From Deltaproteobacteria bacterium (GTDB lineage: Bacteria; Desulfobacterota; Desulfobacteria; Desulfobacterales; Desulfosarcinaceae): a stretch of 55,462 nt of DNA. Location of the stretch: the NCBI GenBank assembly GCA_020444075.1, contig JAHLLR010000032.1, forward strand, positions 1-55,462, in the 5' to 3' direction. Shown in pieces: positions 51,264 to 55,462 of this stretch. The notes under the pieces were generated by a model. The model did no database searches. It was not told the origin of the DNA and saw only the letters and a program-made list of their open reading frames with translations. Each line of letters starts with the position of its first letter. Within the stretch, counting starts at the first letter, position 1. Made by a program: the position numbers and the translations under genes.

Positions 51264-52052
51264 TTACCTGTGGTTTTTGTCCAGCGGCATCAATTCGGAC
51301 AGCGTCCTGGCCGTCTTCTGGATCATGTCCCCAAACTTTTTCCTGATATCATCGGCGCCGTGCTCGAGCACCGAAAAGTCAAAGGAGACCGCACCGACGC
51401 CTTTCCCGCTGATGGGATCGAACAAGGGGGCGCCGATGGCGACCAAACCGGGCAGATACTCTTCTTCGGACATGGCATAGTGATTTGTTTTGGCTTTTTT
51501 CAACGATTCAAGCAGCACTTTTTTATCCACGATCGTCCGTTCAGTCTTGGGGAGAAGCGTCATCCTTTCCACCTTTTCAGTGATCGTCTCGTCAGGCAGG
51601 CTGGATAGGTACGCTTTGCCCAATGCCGTGTTGTGCAGGCAGTTTGTCGAATAATTCGGCAGGCTGTAGGTGAGGGTTTCCTCCGCCTCCCGATGGTAGA
51701 TGCGCACCAGGGTGTCGTCCACGGCAAAGACCACGTCGATGCTGATATTGTTTTCGCGGTGGATCCGGTCCACGACCTCCTTGATCAGCTTCAGATGATC
51801 GGTGGCCTGCATCAAATTGGTGCAAAACAGCAGGCACAGGATTGACGGGCGGATCTCCTTGGTCTTCGTGTTTTTTTCCAGGTACCCCAGTTCCACCAGT
51901 GTGTTGATGTAACGGTAGGTCGAGGTCATGTTCATACCCAGCGTCCTGGCGATTTCACTCTGGGTCAATACCGGAGTTTCCCTGGTGAACAGGCAAAGGA
52001 TCTTCAGCCCCTTTTCCAATGATTTCGAAAAATAGAATTTTCCTTTTGACAT
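51264..52052 (-). CDS. IclR family transcriptional regulator
   Basis: A 262-residue regulator. A winged helix-turn-helix occupies the N-terminus (LTQSEIARTLGMNMTSTYRY), followed by the IclR effector domain (STNCLHNTALGKAYLSSLPD, SEEEYLPGLVAIGAPLFDP). It is divergent from the radical SAM gene; the intervening 120 nt carry a strong inverted repeat, so it probably controls both directions. The effector ligand is unknown and may be the substrate of the neighbouring pathway. Confidence 0.9.
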   Translation of the reverse strand: MSKGKFYFSKSLEKGLKILCLFTRETPVLTQSEIARTLGMNMTSTYRYINTLVELGYLEKNTKTKEIRPSILCLLFCTNLMQATDHLKLIKEVVDRIHRENNISIDVVFAVDDTLVRIYHREAEETLTYSLPNYSTNCLHNTALGKAYLSSLPDETITEKVERMTLLPKTERTIVDKKVLLESLKKAKTNHYAMSEEEYLPGLVAIGAPLFDPISGKGVGAVSFDFSVLEHGADDIRKKFGDMIQKTARTLSELMPLDKNHR

Positions 52053-52109
52053 GCCGAGTATGCTTGATTTACTATCATACTATAATAGAAATGATATTAC
52101 TATTATAGT
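52046..52109. promoter_or_regulatory. Divergent promoter and IclR operator candidate
   Basis: A perfect inverted repeat, ACTATAATAG (52079-52088) and CTATTATAGT (52100-52109), has arm centres 21 bp apart, two helical turns. On the plus strand TTGACA (52046-52051), an 18-nt spacer and TACTAT (52070-52075) would place the start of transcription at the left arm. On the minus strand TTGACA (52139-52134) with an N17 spacer and TTTATT is a candidate iclR promoter. Overlap with the start site suggests repression. Confidence 0.6.
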
Positions 52110-52173
52110 TAATAAACCAAGAAATAAAATGAATGTCAATCACAAATTTGGATTCCGTGAAGGAGGGTGGGGT

Positions 52174-54636
52174 ATGTCACAGGATGACACGTTAATGAAA
52201 ATCGTTTTCGAAAATTCGGGTGAGGCCAACCAGATCACCCTCTCAAAACTGATTTCCGCCGCAACGGGTTGTCTTGACCATTTTGGCGTGAAGGCCCTCG
52301 TGGGTAAAACCTTTTTTGAAATCATCCAGACGGGTGACGGTCCAACCAAGATGGCCAGACTTCTCGATGCCTGCGGCTACAGCGAACATCCCGGCGGCTT
52401 CTTTGAAGAACTGCTCATGCTGCTGGGAAAAGCCGACGGTTCGGGCAGGATTCGCATCAACGGCGTCGAACTGCCCCAGTTGATGCTCATGGCGATTCTG
52501 GAAGTCGTCCTGCCCGGCAACAAATTTATTTCCATTAAAAACACCGATCAGCTGGAAAAGGTGGCCAACCTCCGTATCCCGGAGGCTGACCGGGCGGACA
52601 TCCAGTCGGTCATCGATACTTACCCCGTCAGGTTGTCCATGCACACGATCCGTCAGATGCGGGTGTCGGGCGACGTGGCCTATCAGTATCTGCCCTTTGT
52701 CCAGGAGTTGGACAACACCGGACACACCAACACCTGGATCGGCCAGTTCCATCAGGGGCTGCTTGAGCAGATGTACCAGAACCGAGTCATCTTCCTGCTT
52801 AACATGAGCTGCCCGGTCTACTGCCGATTCTGTTTCCGCAAACACAAAGATTCCCGCAACGAAGCCAATCCCACTCCGGCGGATGTCGAAAAGGCAGTCG
52901 CGCATGTGGCCGCGTCGCCATCCATCAAAGAAGTCGTGATCACCGGCGGTGACCCCTTCATGAACCGGGCAAACATGGCCTGCGCCATCGACGGACTCAT
53001 GGAAATCGACCATGTTCAGACGCTGCGTCTGGCCACCCGTTCCATCGCCTATTACCCGCATTTGTTTCTGTCTGACGATGCCGCCCTGCTGGGCTACCTG
53101 AAGCGGAAAAACCTTGACCTTCAGCAGCGCGGCAAGCGCATGGAAGTGGCCACGCATTTCATTCATCCGGATGAAATCTCCCCCCAGAGCCTGATGATCA
53201 TCTCCGATCTGGTCAAAAGCGGCATTGCCGTTTACGTCCAGACGCCGTTTTTGAACAACTGCAACGATGAAGGCCCCGAACTGGTTCGACTATTCAGTCT
53301 GCTGCGCGGGGCGGGTGCGGAACTTCATTACATCTACATCCCCTGTAGTCCCATCCATGGAAACAATGTTTACTGGGCGCCGATTTCAAAAGGGCTGGCC
53401 GTGGGCAATTACCTGCGGGCGCATCTGTCCGATCGGGTGATCCCGAGGATCTGCACGGCCACGCCCATCGGCAAGATGGACTGGCACTCCAGCGGCTGGG
53501 CCGTTGAGCCGGTGGCGGACAACGGGAACTTCATGTGGATTCGAACACCCTACACACCGGACTATTTCAAGCGCTTTGCGCCCATTGCCAACGATCTGGA
53601 TAATATCCGGGTCAATGCGGAGGGGACCATCGATATTCAATACATGGCCCAAATCGGGGATGAAGCGCTCTTTCTGGGGGCGCGACCGCCCAGGCGTGGA
53701 GCTGAAATGACTCCGCAGCCGGAAAGCACTGCGTCGATACTGCCGATGGTCCGTGGCGGTGAGAAAATTGGCCCATCCATTGTCGATACCGGATCTTCAA
53801 CGCTTTCACGTGTCCATGAGACACGGGTCGAAATCGATGCCGGCGCCGTCGAGGATGATTTTTTCTATATCCGCAGCGATGACCGGATTACCGATGTGGT
53901 GATCGTTTCGCCGGTGGATGCCGTTGACTCCCTGTTCCAGGTCCGCCGGATCGTTCGCGCACTCGAAGCGATCCCCCACGTCAATGCGGTGCGGCTGCGC
54001 AGCCTGAAATTCAACTATGAACCGGAAAGTTACACGCCGGTGGTGATCGACGAACTGGCTGGCCTGAACCGGCTGACCATGGTCTCTCCCCTGCGGCTGG
54101 AAATCGAGACCCAGTTTCTGGAGGCCGGAGAATTGCGGCCGGAACACAAGCGACTGGCCCGGCTGCTCAGCAACAGGGGCATAACGGTTTACGGCAACAT
54201 TCCCTTGCTGGGGCGAATCAACGACACGCCGGAAACCATCCAGAAGCTTGCCTTCGGCTGCCGCGAGGCCGGCATTGAATTCCACCATGTTTATGTGGCC
54301 GGGCTACCGGTTCAGAATCACTGGAACAGGGAAAACCCGGTTGACTTGTATGATGTAGTCGACATCGCCACGCGGGTCCGGCGGGAAGGCAGCGGCAGGG
54401 AGGTGCCCAGATACATTATCCGCACCGTGCTGGGAGAGGTGGATTTTGGCTTGTCATCCACATTCCTGGGCCAGAACGGGAATCTTTCAGTCAAACTGCT
54501 GCCTTACGATTTGTCCTATTTTTCCGCCATGCAGCCTGATTTCACCTGGCCGGCGGAGGTGTCCGAAGACGTCGACGGCAAACCCGTCGCGCCGGTTGTC
54601 GGCTTGCGGAAAACCACGGATTTTGCGTTGTCCTAG
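52174..54636 (+). CDS. KamA-like radical SAM protein with two barrels
   Basis: A protein of 820 residues. The first barrel has the Fe-S motif CPVYCRFC (C213, C217, C220), GGDPFMN and RLATRSIAYYP, all like lysine 2,3-aminomutase. The IYIPCSPIHGNN segment is also in this half. From about residue 555 a second domain repeats the barrel layout (DVVIVSPVDAVDSLF, GITVYGNIPLLGRIN, GIEFHHVYVAGLPVQNHW) without a cysteine triad. KamA enzymes are about 420 residues, so this is double length. A 41-codon extension upstream is open, but GGAGGGTGGGGT fixes ATG 52174. Catalysis, substrate and PLP use are not established. Confidence 0.85.
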   Translation: MSQDDTLMKIVFENSGEANQITLSKLISAATGCLDHFGVKALVGKTFFEIIQTGDGPTKMARLLDACGYSEHPGGFFEELLMLLGKADGSGRIRINGVELPQLMLMAILEVVLPGNKFISIKNTDQLEKVANLRIPEADRADIQSVIDTYPVRLSMHTIRQMRVSGDVAYQYLPFVQELDNTGHTNTWIGQFHQGLLEQMYQNRVIFLLNMSCPVYCRFCFRKHKDSRNEANPTPADVEKAVAHVAASPSIKEVVITGGDPFMNRANMACAIDGLMEIDHVQTLRLATRSIAYYPHLFLSDDAALLGYLKRKNLDLQQRGKRMEVATHFIHPDEISPQSLMIISDLVKSGIAVYVQTPFLNNCNDEGPELVRLFSLLRGAGAELHYIYIPCSPIHGNNVYWAPISKGLAVGNYLRAHLSDRVIPRICTATPIGKMDWHSSGWAVEPVADNGNFMWIRTPYTPDYFKRFAPIANDLDNIRVNAEGTIDIQYMAQIGDEALFLGARPPRRGAEMTPQPESTASILPMVRGGEKIGPSIVDTGSSTLSRVHETRVEIDAGAVEDDFFYIRSDDRITDVVIVSPVDAVDSLFQVRRIVRALEAIPHVNAVRLRSLKFNYEPESYTPVVIDELAGLNRLTMVSPLRLEIETQFLEAGELRPEHKRLARLLSNRGITVYGNIPLLGRINDTPETIQKLAFGCREAGIEFHHVYVAGLPVQNHWNRENPVDLYDVVDIATRVRREGSGREVPRYIIRTVLGEVDFGLSSTFLGQNGNLSVKLLPYDLSYFSAMQPDFTWPAEVSEDVDGKPVAPVVGLRKTTDFALS

Positions 54637-54648
54637 GCAGGAGATCTC

Positions 54649-55314
54649 ATGTACTACCCATTTTTGCTTTTCAACGAGAAAATCGACCACCGGCCGGTCT
54701 TCACCGGGTTGCAGGGCGATCCCTTCGTCGCTGATCTTTCGCCCGACAGCCCGCTTCTTAAAGGGGTGGAGGTCAGGGACCAGAAAAATTTCCAACGTAT
54801 CCTGGACCAGAAAATGGGTTCCCGATACCGGTGGGGGTTTTCTCCCTATCTGGAACGGCGCGACACCCTTCTCGGGGACTGCCCCCAGATGGTGGCCGAC
54901 CAGCGATTCATCCATCTGGGCCTGGATGTGATCGTCGGTCTGGGTACGCCGCTGCATGCGCCGCTGGACGCGACGGTTGCAGAGAGCGGCTACGAAAGCG
55001 GGGAGGGGAACTATGGCGGGTATGTCCTCCTCAGGCATGAGAATCCCTGTTTTGAGACCTTCTACAGCTTTTACGGGCACCTGTGCAAAGACCGCCTGCC
55101 GGGAGCCGGCAAAACGTTCCCGGCCGGTGCGGTTTTTGCCGAGATCGGTGATTTCCACGAAAACGGCAACTGGTTTTACCACACGCACATCCAGACCATC
55201 ACCCAAAAAGGCCTGGACCGGGGCTACGTGTCCAAGGGATATTGCGCTAAATCCGATTTGGCCGAGATGAACGATCTGTGCCCGTCGTCCATCCCCCTGT
55301 TCAAGCGGGATTGA
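54649..55314 (+). CDS. Stand-alone M23-like domain protein
   Basis: A 221-residue cytoplasmic protein, 12 nt after the radical SAM gene. The LytM/M23 metal motifs are present: H89-x3-D93 in FIHLGLDV, YGHL, and H178/H180 in YHTHIQ. No signal peptide is seen, so a cell wall role is unlikely. The sequence resembles the M23-like domain that sits between a kinase-like and a class III aminotransferase domain in large fused proteins (GDFHENGNW, then GYC...CPSS). It may be a free version that serves the neighbouring amine pathway. CAGGAGAT precedes the ATG. Confidence 0.8.
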   Translation: MYYPFLLFNEKIDHRPVFTGLQGDPFVADLSPDSPLLKGVEVRDQKNFQRILDQKMGSRYRWGFSPYLERRDTLLGDCPQMVADQRFIHLGLDVIVGLGTPLHAPLDATVAESGYESGEGNYGGYVLLRHENPCFETFYSFYGHLCKDRLPGAGKTFPAGAVFAEIGDFHENGNWFYHTHIQTITQKGLDRGYVSKGYCAKSDLAEMNDLCPSSIPLFKRD

Positions 55315-55399
55315 TTCCGCTTATGCGTCTCAGATGATTTGTTGGCGTGAAGATCTGAAAAAATTTATTCCTACGAGCCTGTTTCAAAGCGTCTTAGTT

Positions 55400-55462
55400 C
55401 GGTCAAAATCAAGGCGGGCGATCATTTCAACCGCAGGCGTAGCCGCGCTACGTTGAGGATTG
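55400..55462 (-). repeat. Dispersed intergenic repeat, copy 2
   Basis: On the minus strand this segment shares GCTACGCCTGCGGTT, TCCTC and CCTTGAT with copy 1 at 131-191. The copy runs to the window edge and may extend beyond it. Confidence 0.5.

Noticed and set aside
52243-53166. 307-codon minus-strand frame inside the radical SAM gene
   Set aside because: Antisense shadow; the plus strand carries the cysteine motif and conserved aminomutase blocks.
1-55462. CRISPR array, IS element or prophage
   Set aside because: No regularly spaced repeats, transposase, integrase or phage structural motif was seen on either strand.

Overview
The window looks like chromosomal DNA of a strictly anaerobic, sulfate-reducing Desulfobacterota, close to the Desulfosarcina/Desulfococcus group. 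This rests on a sodium-pump type glutaconyl-CoA decarboxylase subunit next to an acyl-CoA dehydrogenase end, a dense set of hybrid histidine kinases, many small lipoproteins, a UGA-decoded selenoprotein and moderately GC-rich coding DNA. No rRNA, transposase, integrase, phage gene or CRISPR array was found. The only RNA gene is a tRNA-Trp.

Layout. (1) 1-2400: end of an acyl-CoA dehydrogenase, a carboxymuconolactone decarboxylase family protein and gcdA, a probable glutaryl/glutaconyl-CoA branch of aromatic or dicarboxylate oxidation. (2) 2500-8000: a sigma-54 activator divergent from an LplT-PlsC fusion, a rhombotarget-type lipoprotein with an odd C-terminus and an alpha/beta hydrolase. (3) 8046-10292: tdh and kbl, threonine to glycine plus acetyl-CoA. 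(4) 10450-21420: signalling block with a diguanylate cyclase, two multidomain hybrid kinases, and an operon of a double-ACT protein, two kinases sharing an unusual cysteine motif, and a response regulator. (5) 21510-24373: minus-strand operon of hydrolase, HAD phosphatase, YbaK/ProX deacylase and ureohydrolase. (6) 24928-31690: SDR, ThDP enzyme, BASS transporter, SDR, TetR regulator, a 54-codon remnant of an Xsc-like gene and an MBL-fold hydrolase. (7) 31879-38072: a DsbA-like selenoprotein with an in-frame UGA and a downstream SECIS-like hairpin, small lipoproteins, a 1030-residue membrane protein of unknown function and a DUF374 acyltransferase. (8) 38106-42572: tRNA-Trp, an operon of two lipoproteins with an M48 peptidase, a small lipoprotein with a clear promoter, and an AI-2E family exporter. 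(9) 42792-55314: a catabolic island with aminotransferase, amidohydrolase, proline racemase family enzyme, complete Pot-type ABC importer and IclR regulator on the minus strand, divergent from a KamA-like radical SAM protein with two barrels and a stand-alone M23-like protein.

The most notable items are the UGA-containing DsbA-like gene, the two adjacent kinases sharing CxxCSDxAxC, the double-barrel KamA-like protein in an amino-compound uptake island with a strong IclR-type palindrome, and the xsc remnant. Family calls were made by reading the sequences and were not checked against databases.
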